Shown one piece after another: positions 1 through 8,209 of a DNA stretch of 64,000 nucleotides. The DNA is from Aquilonibacter sp963703325 (GTDB taxonomy: Bacteria; Vulcanimicrobiota; Vulcanimicrobiia; Vulcanimicrobiales; Vulcanimicrobiaceae), in assembly GCA_963703325.1 (NCBI GenBank), contig OY969805.1, positions 2,852,001-2,916,000 of the forward strand, given 5' to 3'. Position numbers and translations under genes: made by a program. Every line of letters begins with the position of its first letter. Position 1 is the first letter of the stretch. The notes below the pieces were generated by a model that was not told the origin of the DNA, made no database searches, and saw only the letters and a list, made by a program, of their open reading frames with translations.

Positions 1-172
1 CGGGATCACCGACAACGAGTTCGCGCGCGTTGTAGGATTCGGCCAATTCGTTGATCCGCTCCAGATCGGTGCGCAAGTTGGTGCGCACGATCGTGTCGGC
101 GGGCAAGGCGAAGGTCTCGGTCGGGTCGGCGATCGCGACGCCGATCCGTTTGCTGCCCACGTCGAGCGCCAT
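1..172 (-). CDS. ruvX: RuvX/YqgF Holliday junction resolvase (N-terminal part, cut by window edge)
   Basis: The visible 57 residues start MALDVGSKRIGVAIADP and continue with a TFALP-type segment. This is the RNase H-fold strand 1 of RuvX/YqgF, with the first catalytic aspartate in the LDVG motif. RuvX resolves recombination intermediates and also acts in 16S rRNA 5' maturation. The ATG at 172 lies 6 bases after the recO stop, so the two are read together as the last genes of the rpsU-to-ruvX operon. The C-terminal two thirds lie outside the window. Confidence 0.85.
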   Translation of the reverse strand, partial: MALDVGSKRIGVAIADPTETFALPADTIVRTNLRTDLERINELAESYNARELVVGDP

Positions 173-177
173 AATCG

Positions 178-939
178 CTATGACGCGGCCTTCGGCTTTC
201 TGCCCAAATGATGCACGACGATGTCGTCGATCGCCGCCGCAACGCGCGGACGCGCGAGTAACATGGCGGCTCCGCCGCCGCGCGGCGTGCGCAGGCCCGC
301 GAGATTGCGCAGATCCTCGGCGTCGAGTTCGACCAGATCGCGCCAGCCCTCGCGGCAGCGCACGCAGATGAAACCGCCCGCCTGTGGATCCACCCACGCC
401 GCGTCCCGCTCGAAATCTTTTCCGCAGCGAATGCAGGCATCGACCGGCGGCTCGATGCCGAGCGACGCGAGCAGCCGCAGCGAAAAGCGCGGCACCAGCG
501 TACGCGGCGCTTCGCTGGCCGCAATCGCGGCGATGACGCCGGCGAGTAACTCGTAGATGTCGGGCACAGCCAAGTCCGGTTCGCAAAATGCGTCGATCAG
601 TTCCGCGACGAGTTGCGCCGTTGCGAAGCGCTCCGGTTCGACCAGCCGCTCCCACGGCGCGCGCACGATGTCGGCGTTCACGATGACGTCCAGCGAGCGG
701 CCGTGATGCATCTGCAACTCGCACTCGTTCCCGAACTCGAGCCGGCCGGCGAAATGACTTTTTGCACGGCGCACGCCTTTCGCCACCGCGTCGAGTTTTC
801 CGCGTTCGGTCGTAAAGAGCCGGATGATGCGATCGGCCTCACCGAGTGGGCGCGCGCGCAGCACAATGCCGCGCGTCTTATACGAGCGGGCCGAAGGAAT
901 GGGGAAGCAGCTCCGCAACCGTGGTCGTTGCCGGACCAT
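178..939 (-). CDS. recO: DNA repair protein RecO
   Basis: RecO anneals single-stranded DNA and loads RecA with RecR in RecFOR gap repair. The protein has an N-terminal OB-fold with the family pattern KTRGIVLRARPLGEADRI (about residues 21-38), a helical middle, and a zinc site formed by CxxC at 169-172 and CxxC at 192-195. Length (about 250 aa) is normal. The start is uncertain: the ATG at 939 lies 62 bases inside cdd and adds a non-conserved leader, and TTG at 918 is an alternative. Conserved sequence only begins near residue 20, so translation probably couples to cdd. Confidence 0.9.
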   Translation of the reverse strand: MVRQRPRLRSCFPIPSARSYKTRGIVLRARPLGEADRIIRLFTTERGKLDAVAKGVRRAKSHFAGRLEFGNECELQMHHGRSLDVIVNADIVRAPWERLVEPERFATAQLVAELIDAFCEPDLAVPDIYELLAGVIAAIAASEAPRTLVPRFSLRLLASLGIEPPVDACIRCGKDFERDAAWVDPQAGGFICVRCREGWRDLVELDAEDLRNLAGLRTPRGGGAAMLLARPRVAAAIDDIVVHHLGRKPKAAS

Positions 940-1279
940 CGGGGGTCGTAAATACGACCGTCATGTTCGGATTGAATTCCGCGAGCACCTGACGGCAGGC
1001 GCCGCACGGGCTCGTCACCACGCCATCCGGCCCGGCGACGGCGATCGTCGTGAAGTCACGATAACCCGCCGTTACTGCGGCACCGATTGCGACGCGCTCG
1101 GCGCACATCGTCAGGCCGTAGCTGGCATTTTCGACGTTACAGCCCAGAAACACGTGGCCCTCGCCGGTGTCGAGTGCGGCACCTACCATAAAGTGCGAGT
1201 AGGGCGCGTAGGCCTTTTCGCGAGCATCACGCGCGGCGAAGAGCAGCGCTTCGTGCTCACGGAGCAACGTCATGCTCAT
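878..1279 (-). CDS. cdd: Cytidine deaminase
   Basis: This enzyme hydrolytically deaminates cytidine and deoxycytidine in pyrimidine salvage. The 133-residue product is the short homotetrameric type. The zinc ligands and proton shuttle are visible as CAER (C59, E61) and PCGAC (C92, C95), and the substrate-binding FLGCNVENASYG precedes them. I chose ATG 1279, which has GAAGAAG just upstream. A longer frame to 1366 only adds residues overlapping the preceding transporter gene, and ATG 1273 is also possible. It overlaps the transporter gene upstream and recO downstream, so all are co-translated. Confidence 0.92.
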   Translation of the reverse strand: MSMTLLREHEALLFAARDAREKAYAPYSHFMVGAALDTGEGHVFLGCNVENASYGLTMCAERVAIGAAVTAGYRDFTTIAVAGPDGVVTSPCGACRQVLAEFNPNMTVVFTTPDGPATTTVAELLPHSFGPLV

Positions 1280-2579
1280 TTTCCAGAACTTCTTCATTGC
1301 GCGCCGTACCGTTGGGGCTAATAAACACGCGGACGGAGAGAATACGACGGCCGCGCGTGCGCTCAACTTTCAGGCGCGTGTGCCGGTCGGCAATGATTTC
1401 CTCGCCCTCGCGCGGCAGACGGCCGAAGAGCCCGACGATGTAGCCGCCGATCGTTTCAAAATCCTCGCTCGGGATGTGTGTACCGAGCTTGTCGTTCACG
1501 TCGTCGATGTTAGTGCCGGCTTCAACCACCGCCTCTTCATCCGAAACGACGTGAATCGGTTCCTGCTCGTCTTCGTCGTGCTCGTCACGGATCTCGCCGA
1601 CGATTTCTTCGAGCAGGTCCTCCATCGTGACGAGGCCGGCCGTGCCGCCGTATTCGTCGACGACGATCGACATCGAAAACTTTTCGCGCTGCATCTCGCG
1701 CAGCAGCTCGGCAAGCTTCTTCGTTTCGGGCACGTGCGAGGCCGGCCGCATCAACGAGCGTAGGCTGGTCTGCGCCAGCGTGCCGTTGGCCAACGCGATC
1801 AGCAGCTCACGATCGTGTACGATGCCGACGATATCGTCCTTCGACTCCTGATAGACCGGCAGCTTGGAGTACCCCTCCGAAATGACCACGTCGAGCGCGC
1901 GGCGCGGCGAATCGTCGATCGAGACCGCGACCATCTCCGGCCGGGGTGTCATGATCTCGCGTACGATCGTATCGCCGAACTCGATGACCGAATGGATCAT
2001 CTCGCGTTCTTCTTCCTCGATCACGCGCTGCTCGGCCCCAACGTCGACCAGCGAGCGAATATCTTCTTCCGTCACGTAGATGTGGTGCGCGACGCGGATG
2101 CCGAAGATCCGCAAGATCGCGTTTGCAACAAACGTGAAAGCGTTGCTGATCGGGGTGATCACGATCGCGACGATACGAAGCGCGGGCGACAGCACGAGCA
2201 ACCAGCGGTCGCCGCTCCCGGCCGCCAGCGTCTTGGGAATGATTTCGCCGAAGAGCAGCAATACGAGCGCCATCACCAACGTCGACCACAAGGCCGGCTG
2301 CGCCAGACCCATGTCGATGGCGATGGTGGTGGCGAGCGAGTCGGCCGCCAGCAGCGCGACCGTGTTGCCAATCAGGATCGAGGTCAGCACGTGACTCTTG
2401 TCGTCAACGAGGGCGACAACACTGCCCGAACCGCGGACCTTACGGTCTTGGAGGCTGCGGGCGCGCACGCGCCCGACCGAGACCAGCGCAGTCTCCGAAG
2501 CAGAAAAGAAGGCCGAGGCAAGCACCAGGACGATCAGCGCGGCGACTTCGAGCCAGTTAGTCGGGTGAGCCGCCGTCAT
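1257..2579 (-). CDS. CorC/HlyC-family membrane transporter (DUF21-CBS-CorC_HlyC)
   Basis: This is a 440-residue inner-membrane protein of the hemolysin-C/CorC/CNNM family, whose members are linked to magnesium or cobalt efflux. Order: a DUF21 membrane domain with four hydrophobic segments (about residues 8-160), a CBS pair (about 200-325, including the EEEREMIHSVIEFGDTIVRE entry segment), and a C-terminal FAD-like CorC_HlyC domain (about 340-425). It follows dgkA-PAP2 after 106 bases that hold its own extended -10 promoter, and its end overlaps cdd. Family is certain; the transported ion is not visible from sequence. No strong ribosome site precedes the ATG. Confidence 0.88.
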   Translation of the reverse strand: MTAAHPTNWLEVAALIVLVLASAFFSASETALVSVGRVRARSLQDRKVRGSGSVVALVDDKSHVLTSILIGNTVALLAADSLATTIAIDMGLAQPALWSTLVMALVLLLFGEIIPKTLAAGSGDRWLLVLSPALRIVAIVITPISNAFTFVANAILRIFGIRVAHHIYVTEEDIRSLVDVGAEQRVIEEEEREMIHSVIEFGDTIVREIMTPRPEMVAVSIDDSPRRALDVVISEGYSKLPVYQESKDDIVGIVHDRELLIALANGTLAQTSLRSLMRPASHVPETKKLAELLREMQREKFSMSIVVDEYGGTAGLVTMEDLLEEIVGEIRDEHDEDEQEPIHVVSDEEAVVEAGTNIDDVNDKLGTHIPSEDFETIGGYIVGLFGRLPREGEEIIADRHTRLKVERTRGRRILSVRVFISPNGTARNEEVLENEHDVAP

Positions 2580-2620
2580 GATACGGGACTTCGGTCAGGG
2601 TCGGTATTCAAATCGGCGCC

Positions 2621-2629
2621 ATTATAGCA
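2621..2629 (-). promoter_or_regulatory. Extended -10 promoter element for the CorC-like gene
   Basis: On the minus strand this reads TGCTATAAT, a perfect -10 hexamer with the TGn extension, about 42 bases before the ATG at 2579. The best -35 position (near 2644-2649) is poor, as expected for extended -10 promoters. A small hairpin (TGCCGC-TTTC-GCGGCA) lies just upstream at 2641-2656. This would let the transporter, cdd, recO and ruvX be transcribed separately from the upstream operon. Confidence 0.55.
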
Positions 2630-2680
2630 CATCGGGTTTCTGCCGCTTTCGCGGCACCGGCCATCCTGGCCTGAACCCCT

Positions 2681-2705
2681 TTGCATTACCATCGTGGTAA
2701 TGCAA
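2681..2705. repeat. Perfect 11-bp inverted repeat at the end of the kinase-PAP2 gene
   Basis: TTGCATTACCA and its exact reverse complement TGGTAATGCAA are separated by TCG. The last Trp codon and the TAA stop of the kinase-PAP2 gene lie inside the left arm. Neither strand has a U-tract after the stem, so it is not a classical intrinsic terminator. It could be a transcript-stabilising hairpin, a weak terminator or a protein-binding palindrome. Confidence 0.6.
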
Positions 2706-3399
2706 GGTGCGAGCGGGCCAGCAGATAGACGGCCAGCGCGACCACGGTCCCGAGGACCGAGCCGGCCACGACCTCGCCTGTGCTGTGGAATTTGGCCTCG
2801 ACCCGGCTCTGGGCCACCAGGAAGGCCACGAAATAGGCCAGGAGCGCGGCGAGCGGCCGCTGGTAGAGAAACGCCAGCAGCGTGGCCGCGGCGAACGCCA
2901 GGGCGGCATGGCCCGAAATCGCGCCGCCCTGCAGCGCCGACCCTCGGCCGACCCACGCCTTGGCAAAGATCGTAGCGATCGCGACGGCCGCCAGGACGAC
3001 GAAGGCGATATTGCTTGGGACGCTCGCGACCGCCTCATAGACCCGCTGCCCACCGTTGATCAGACCTTGATAGAACACCAGGTAACCGACGACGACCGCC
3101 GCGATCGAGGCAATCAAGACGGCCCCGGCCGCCGCGTCCTTGGCCGTCTTCGCCAGCGGGTGATGGGTGACGGTGAGCAGATCGACGATCGATTCGACCG
3201 CGGTGTTGAGCAGCTCGAGCGATAGCACCACTGCGATAATGATCACCAGGTCGACGACGTAGTCGCGCCCGAGGCGCAGGATCAACGCCGCCAAGATCAC
3301 GAGCAACGAAATGAGCAGGTGCGCGCGCATGTTCGGCTGCGTGCGCGCCGCGTACATGATCCCTGCAAATGCGTGATTGAACGAACGCCAAAAGCGCAT
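2686..3399 (-). CDS. Diacylglycerol/undecaprenol kinase fused to a PAP2 phosphatase domain
   Basis: The protein has 237 residues with about six to seven membrane segments. The first half is a DgkA-type kinase with ELLNTAVE at 62-69 and the HPLAKTAKDAAAGAVL helix at 80-95. The second half is a PAP2 domain: lysine/arginine near 147-152, ISGH at 161-164, and an SR-x5-H pair at 198-205 followed by Glu209 where Asp is usual. Kinase and phosphatase in one chain fits recycling of undecaprenol or undecaprenyl phosphate, or lipid turnover, at the inner membrane. The ATG begins one base after the ybeY stop. Confidence 0.88.
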   Translation of the reverse strand: MRFWRSFNHAFAGIMYAARTQPNMRAHLLISLLVILAALILRLGRDYVVDLVIIIAVVLSLELLNTAVESIVDLLTVTHHPLAKTAKDAAAGAVLIASIAAVVVGYLVFYQGLINGGQRVYEAVASVPSNIAFVVLAAVAIATIFAKAWVGRGSALQGGAISGHAALAFAAATLLAFLYQRPLAALLAYFVAFLVAQSRVEAKFHSTGEVVAGSVLGTVVALAVYLLARSHLALPRW

Positions 3400-3400
3400 C

Positions 3401-3847
3401 TCAGCCCTCGTAGGGCCAGGGCATGCCGATCACTGCGGCAAGACGCCGCTCTTCGGCTTCCATCTCGCGCCGCTCGCCGGGTTCCATGTGGTCGTGACCG
3501 AGCACGTGCAAGAGCCCGTGAATCATCAGGCGCTCGACTTCGCGCTGCAGCGGCGCCTCGTAGTCGGCGGCTTGGCGACGCGCGGTCTCGATTGAAATCA
3601 CGATGTCACCGAGAAGCTTTTCATGCGCAAACGGTTCGGGCTCGAGGGGGAACGAGAGCACGTCGGTCGGCGCATCCTTGCCGCGGTGCGCGCGATTGAT
3701 CTCACGAATGGCTGCATCGGTGACTAACGTCAGCGAGATCGACGCATCGGCCTGTTCGACGCCGGCAAGCAGCTTGCGCATCGCGCTCTTGAGCGCGCGC
3801 GCATCGACGCCGCTGCCCCGCACCTCATTCCGGTAGTGGATTTGCAT
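3401..3847 (-). CDS. ybeY: Endoribonuclease YbeY (16S rRNA maturation factor)
   Basis: YbeY is a zinc-dependent RNase needed for 16S rRNA 3' processing and ribosome quality control. The signature HGLLHVLGHDH gives ligands H110, H114 and H120. Length is 148 aa from the ATG at 3847, with the start MQIHYRNEV matching the family; a longer in-frame reading only adds low-complexity sequence from inside phoH. It overlaps the end of phoH by 23 bases, the usual phoH-ybeY pairing. Confidence 0.93.
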   Translation of the reverse strand: MQIHYRNEVRGSGVDARALKSAMRKLLAGVEQADASISLTLVTDAAIREINRAHRGKDAPTDVLSFPLEPEPFAHEKLLGDIVISIETARRQAADYEAPLQREVERLMIHGLLHVLGHDHMEPGERREMEAEERRLAAVIGMPWPYEG

Positions 3848-4778
3848 ACGCTCGGATGATGCGCGCCACCAGCGCATGGCGCACAACATCGGTTTCGTCC
3901 AATTCAACCGCACCGACATCTTCGAGTGCGCCGATCCGGCGTGCAGCATCGCGCAAACCGCTGCGGCCGCCCGACGGCAAATCGATTTGCGTGACGTCGC
4001 CGTTGATGACCATCTTCGATCCCGCGCCGAGGCGCGTGAGAAACATCTTGAGCTGATCGGCGGTGGCGTTTTGCGCTTCGTCGAGAATCACGAACGCGTC
4101 GTTGAGCGTGCGGCCGCGCATATACGCAAGCGGCGCGACTTCGATCGTGCCGCGTTCGAGATAGCGCTCCACGACGCCGGCGTCGAGCAGATCTTCGAGT
4201 GCATCGTAGAGCGGGCGTAAATAGGGATCGACCTTCTCGCGCAGATCGCCGGGAAGAAAGCCCAGCTTTTCTCCCGCTTCGACCGCCGGACGCGAGAGAA
4301 TCAAGCGCGAAACTTCGCGATTCTTGAGCGCGCGAACGGCCATCACGACCGCCAAAAACGTCTTGCCGGTGCCGGCGGGGCCGATCCCGATCGTGAGCGT
4401 ATTGCGCTCGATCGATTGCACAAACGCGCGCTGCCCGGCGGTCTTGGGACGAATCTCCTTGCCGCGCTGCGTGCGAATCAAGGTGCCGGGCAACGCTCGC
4501 CCGTTGGTGCCCTCACCCGCGTCGGCAATTGCAAGCGCAACGTCATCCGGCGTGATTTGCGCACCGTCGACCGCGGCGTCAAGCATGCGCCGCACGGCGT
4601 GTTCGGCGCGTTCCACGTTCACCGCAGTGCCCGCTAGCGTCAGCCGGTCGCCGTCGGCGCGAACACTCACCCGCAATCGTTCTTCGAGTGCCGAGAGATT
4701 CTGATCGAATTGTCCGAAGAGACGAACGCGATCGTGGAGATCGCTTAGATCGACGGTTCGCTGTGACGTGGACTCCAG
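3825..4778 (-). CDS. phoH: PhoH-like ATPase, probable CTG start
   Basis: This is a predicted cytoplasmic ATPase/RNA helicase-like protein, commonly paired with YbeY in RNA metabolism. Walker A GPAGTGKT is at about residues 133-140 and Walker B is VILDEAQNAT. Start choice matters: the first ATG/GTG/TTG-type codon is TTG 4676, but the conserved N-terminal helix (DRVRLFGQFDQNLSALEERL) lies upstream in the same frame. CTG 4778 is preceded by AGGAG with 8-base spacing and gives 317 aa, the usual family length. It overlaps the preceding small gene by 34 bases. Function is secure, the CTG start is inference. Confidence 0.88.
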   Translation of the reverse strand: MESTSQRTVDLSDLHDRVRLFGQFDQNLSALEERLRVSVRADGDRLTLAGTAVNVERAEHAVRRMLDAAVDGAQITPDDVALAIADAGEGTNGRALPGTLIRTQRGKEIRPKTAGQRAFVQSIERNTLTIGIGPAGTGKTFLAVVMAVRALKNREVSRLILSRPAVEAGEKLGFLPGDLREKVDPYLRPLYDALEDLLDAGVVERYLERGTIEVAPLAYMRGRTLNDAFVILDEAQNATADQLKMFLTRLGAGSKMVINGDVTQIDLPSGGRSGLRDAARRIGALEDVGAVELDETDVVRHALVARIIRAYANPLPE

Positions 4779-5197
4779 ATCGTTTGCTCCTGAAATGCTT
4801 TCGGCGGCCCCAAGACTTCGGCGGCGACAATGGCCCGCACAAGCGTCGCGCCTCCTCCGAACATACCACGAATCGGTGAGGTTCCAACCGGCGCCCGCGG
4901 TTCTACGACAGGGAACACCGGTTGGGGTGCAGCCGGTTTAGGCGGGGACACGGGTCGCGGCGTAGAGACCGGCCGCACCGGCGGCGGCGCGTCGACCGGC
5001 GGCATCGCGAACCCCGCCAACACCGCCCGCGGCGGAGCCGGGACCGGCGGAGGTTGCTGCGGCCTCGCCGGTTGCTGCGGCATCGCAGGCTGCGGCCGCG
5101 CATTCTGTCCGCGCGAGCGTGCGATATTGCGGCGAATGCTCGAGATCACGCCGATGAGGACGATGACGAGCCAAATGATGGCCCCGAGGTCGTGCAT
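4745..5197 (-). CDS. Small membrane-anchored proline-rich protein
   Basis: The 150-residue product has one N-terminal hydrophobic segment (about residues 6-22, IIWLVIVLIGVISSI) followed by a basic stretch and a long Pro/Ala/Val-rich tail with repeated PQQPARPQQ and PPPVRP motifs. No catalytic motif is visible. It begins 3 bases after the floA stop and runs into the start of phoH, so it belongs to the operon and may accompany the NfeD-flotillin pair at the membrane. I do not recognise a named family. Confidence 0.65.
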   Translation of the reverse strand: MHDLGAIIWLVIVLIGVISSIRRNIARSRGQNARPQPAMPQQPARPQQPPPVPAPPRAVLAGFAMPPVDAPPPVRPVSTPRPVSPPKPAAPQPVFPVVEPRAPVGTSPIRGMFGGGATLVRAIVAAEVLGPPKAFQEQTIWSPRHSEPSI

Positions 5198-5200
5198 CGA

Positions 5201-6214
5201 TTACCGCGGCGGTTGCGGCGGCTGCGTGACGTCGGGCGGACCGCCACCTTCGACGCTGTTGCCGATCGAATCGCGCATGCCCGTGTCGGCTTGCAGATTC
5301 TTGAGCTTGTAATAGTCCATCACACCGAGATTTCCGTTCCGGAACGCTTCGGCGATGGCGAGCGGAATCGAAGCTTCGGCTTCGACGACCTTCACGCGCA
5401 TCGCTTGGGTCTCGGCCTTCTGTTCCTGTTCGGCCGCCTGCGCGGCGTACTGACGCTCCGACGCCTTGGCTTGCGCGATCTTGCGATCGGCATCGGCTTG
5501 CGACGTCTGCAATTCTGCGCCGATGTTCTTGCCGACGTCGACGTCGGCGATATCGATCGACACGATCTCGAAAGCCGTCCCCGCGTCGAGCCCCTTGGCG
5601 AGCACGGTCTTCGAAATGCGGTCCGGATACTCGAGGACTTCTTTGTGATCGATAGCTGCGCCGACCGCGGCAACCACGCCCTCGCCGACGCGCGCAATCA
5701 CCGTCTGTTCGCCGGCGCCGCCGACGTAGCGATCGAGGTTGCTGCGTACGGTCACACGCGCTTTGACGTTGAGCTGAATACCGTTTTGCGCCACGCCCTG
5801 AAAGGTCGGCGTCTCGATCACCTTGGGCGTGACCGACGTCTGCAGCGCCTCGACGACGTTACGTCCGGCCAGGTCGATCGCCGCAGCACGCTGCCAGTCG
5901 AGCGGAATCTGCGCACGCTGCGCCGCGATCATCGCCAGCGTCACGTTCTCGACGTTACCGCCGGCGAGAAAGTGCGACTGCATCTGATCGACGGTAAGAT
6001 TCAAGCCGGCCTTTCGCGCGCGCACGTAGTTCGCCACGATCACACTCGGCGGAATGCCGATCAAGCGCATGCGCACGAGCGTAATGATGCCGAGCGGCAC
6101 GCCGGCCGCGACGGTGCGGATCCACGTTCCAATCGGAAAATAATAGAGGAACACAAAGAAAAGGATGATGGCGGCAAAGATTACGACCACCACACCGGCG
6201 ATTGCGAGATCCAC
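5201..6214 (-). CDS. floA: Flotillin-like protein FloA
   Basis: FloA organises functional membrane microdomains. The 337-residue protein has an N-terminal membrane hairpin (about residues 5-45), then an SPFH-like core with family stretches such as IGIPPSVIVANYVRARKAGL and an Ala/Glu-rich coiled coil (about 235-295, QADADRKIAQAKASERQYAA). The proline-rich tail is variable. It lies 14 bases after nfeD, the classical NfeD1b-FloA pairing. Confidence 0.93.
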   Translation of the reverse strand: MDLAIAGVVVVIFAAIILFFVFLYYFPIGTWIRTVAAGVPLGIITLVRMRLIGIPPSVIVANYVRARKAGLNLTVDQMQSHFLAGGNVENVTLAMIAAQRAQIPLDWQRAAAIDLAGRNVVEALQTSVTPKVIETPTFQGVAQNGIQLNVKARVTVRSNLDRYVGGAGEQTVIARVGEGVVAAVGAAIDHKEVLEYPDRISKTVLAKGLDAGTAFEIVSIDIADVDVGKNIGAELQTSQADADRKIAQAKASERQYAAQAAEQEQKAETQAMRVKVVEAEASIPLAIAEAFRNGNLGVMDYYKLKNLQADTGMRDSIGNSVEGGGPPDVTQPPQPPR

Positions 6215-6228
6215 GCTATTGAGACTCC

Positions 6229-7545
6229 TTACTTATAGCTCGGAAGAGTAACCGGCTCGACGAAAACACGCGCACCTTCGACGCGCGTGACACGGATGGG
6301 CGTTCCCGCCGCAATGAATTCTCCCTCGGTCAATACGTCGACGCGCTTGCTCTCGATTTGCGCCACGCCTGCCGGGCGAAGGTACGAGGCTGCAACACCG
6401 GTCATGCCGCGCAGCGACGAGAAGTCGCTGCTCGTCACATAGTCGGGACCTTGAGACTCGACCAGGGCCAAACGGCGCATCCAGGCATTCTGCGGAAAGA
6501 GCCGCGTCAACAGCGCAAAACAGATGACCGTCAGGATGATGGCGGTCGAAATCGACTCGATCGCAATAAACGTAAACGGAATGCCAAAGGCCAAGAAGAC
6601 GGCAGCGAGCAAGGCTAATACGCCCAACACACCGGGAATACCGTGACCGGGGACCACATGCAACTCCCAAAGGATGCCGAGTAGACCGGCGATCGCTAGT
6701 GCAATCACCAGGCCGTTGGAAAACCCGGCGTAGATGTGCGTGCCAAAGAACAGCGCAAGCGACAGGACGCCGATCGTCCCCGCGATGCCATGCAGCGTCT
6801 GCATCTCGACGATCAATCCGAGCGCGCCGAGGGTGAGCAAGAGCGACGTAATCACCGGCTCGTTGATGAAGCGTGCGACCTCTTCACCCCAACTATAGCT
6901 CGCCGCGACGCGCGGCGCGTCAGCAAGATGCACTGCTGCGAGGGCCGCAGTCAGCGATGGTGCGATCGCATCGGCCATTCCGGTCCTCACCGCGTCCTGC
7001 GCGGGCAGCGTCAAGAACGTTCCGGGCGTTTTGTATTCGGGGACGTCGATCGATTTGTCGACGAAGGCGGCGGCAAGCTTTTCGGGCCGATGATTGCGCT
7101 GCGCGGTCGACACGAAGAGCGCTTTGACGGCGGAGACGGTCTCGGGCGTATCGGGATGCGGTTCGGCTGAGCCGATCGCCGAGCCCGGCGCCATATAGAT
7201 GCGCGAGGTCGAGAGCGTGATCAGCGAGGCAGCCGAAAACGCGCGGCGCTCGACAAATGCGTACACCGGCTCGTGGGCGGAGAAAATCGCACCGCGAATA
7301 TCTTGTGCCGCTTCGACCAAGCCGCCGTCGCTGTCGACATCGAGGATGACCGCGGCGGCGTGGTCGTCGTTCGCCTGCGCGATCGCGCGCTCGACTAAAT
7401 GCGCCATGCCGTCGTCAACCATGCCGCTGATCGGCACGACCACAACCGGGGCCGACGGAGACGCCGCGCCACGGGCAAAGCCAACGAGACCCGCCGCGAT
7501 AAACGCGAGCGAGAATGCGACTCGGACGAAGGGTGAACCAACCAT
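6229..7545 (-). CDS. NfeD-family membrane serine protease (ClpP-class)
   Basis: The 438-residue protein has a signal peptide (about 1-28), a periplasmic ClpP/SppA-type protease domain (about 35-215), about four to five membrane helices (about 230-350), and a C-terminal OB-fold NfeD domain (about 365-438). Ser104 in RAFSAASL aligns with the nucleophile of the archaeal PH1510 protease. It is paired with floA downstream. A short hairpin (GATGCT/AGCATC) sits directly before the ATG, and no good ribosome site is seen there. Confidence 0.88.
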   Translation of the reverse strand: MVGSPFVRVAFSLAFIAAGLVGFARGAASPSAPVVVVPISGMVDDGMAHLVERAIAQANDDHAAAVILDVDSDGGLVEAAQDIRGAIFSAHEPVYAFVERRAFSAASLITLSTSRIYMAPGSAIGSAEPHPDTPETVSAVKALFVSTAQRNHRPEKLAAAFVDKSIDVPEYKTPGTFLTLPAQDAVRTGMADAIAPSLTAALAAVHLADAPRVAASYSWGEEVARFINEPVITSLLLTLGALGLIVEMQTLHGIAGTIGVLSLALFFGTHIYAGFSNGLVIALAIAGLLGILWELHVVPGHGIPGVLGVLALLAAVFLAFGIPFTFIAIESISTAIILTVICFALLTRLFPQNAWMRRLALVESQGPDYVTSSDFSSLRGMTGVAASYLRPAGVAQIESKRVDVLTEGEFIAAGTPIRVTRVEGARVFVEPVTLPSYK

Positions 7546-7591
7546 GCTGGATGCTACTTTCGCAGCATCGCAAGGTTTCTTCTAAAGGGAG

Positions 7592-8035
7592 TTACGCTAA
7601 CTCTTCGGTGACGATCTGGCGGATCAGGTTACCGTCGGCGAGGCCTTTGAGCTGCGGCATGACGGCCTTCATCGCCGCACCCTGGTTTCGTCCCCCCTCG
7701 GGCAGCGCGGCGATTGCCGCCTTCACGATCGCCCGAATCTCGTCCGCCGATTTTTGGGCCGGCAGATAGGCCGAAAGAATCTCGCGCTCGGCGCGCTCCT
7801 TGTCGGCCAGGTCCTGACGGCCGGCTTTTTCGAACTCAGCGAGCGAATCGTTGCGCTGCTTGACCTGCTTCTGCACCACGGCAAGCTCGTCGGCGTCGGA
7901 TAGGTCCGCGCCGGCTTCGCTACGTTTATAGGTAAAGCCGGACAGCACCGAACGCAGCGTGTCCAACCGTAATTGGTCACGCGCCTTCATCGCCTCCTTA
8001 AGATCGGAGGCGATGCGGTCTTTTAGGGTTCCCAA
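7592..8035 (-). CDS. GatB/YqeY domain protein
   Basis: This 147-residue helical protein matches the YqeY family, related to the tRNA-binding tail of GatB. Its starting pattern is LKDRIASDLKEAMKARDQLR. The start is TTG at 8035, placed 3 bases after the rpsU stop; an internal ATG near the strong AAGGAGG would remove the conserved first helix and sits too close to that motif. The rpsU-yqeY order is widely conserved and suggests a translation-linked role, though the biochemical function is not established. Confidence 0.85.
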   Translation of the reverse strand: MGTLKDRIASDLKEAMKARDQLRLDTLRSVLSGFTYKRSEAGADLSDADELAVVQKQVKQRNDSLAEFEKAGRQDLADKERAEREILSAYLPAQKSADEIRAIVKAAIAALPEGGRNQGAAMKAVMPQLKGLADGNLIRQIVTEELA

Positions 8036-8038
8036 AGG

Positions 8039-8209
8039 TTAGGCCCGGCGCTTACGAGCGGCTGCGGACTTCTTCTTGCGGCGCACGCTCGGCTTTTCAT
8101 AGTGCTCGTGCTTGCGCGCCTCGGCGAGAATACCCGCCTTTTGGGTGGCCTTCTTGAAACGGCGCAGTGCGCTCTCAATCGACTCACCCGGAGATACGCG
8201 AACTTCCAT
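8039..8209 (-). CDS. rpsU: 30S ribosomal protein S21
   Basis: This is a 56-residue, highly basic protein beginning MEVRVSPGESIESALRRFKK and ending in a K/R-rich tail, as in bS21. S21 sits near the anti-Shine-Dalgarno region of the 30S subunit and aids initiation. ATG 8209 is chosen because it gives the canonical N-terminus; a G6 tract lies about 10 bases upstream. It is the first gene of the long operon running to ruvX, with promoter and structured leader just upstream. Confidence 0.95.
   Translation of the reverse strand: MEVRVSPGESIESALRRFKKATQKAGILAEARKHEHYEKPSVRRKKKSAAARKRRA

Noticed and set aside
2681..2705. Intrinsic terminator
   Set aside because: Perfect stem but no T-tract on either strand; listed as a palindrome of unknown role.
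4922..6238. 438-codon plus-strand frame opposite floA
   Set aside because: Composition is the shadow of a high-GC gene; floA on the other strand has unmistakable family sequence.
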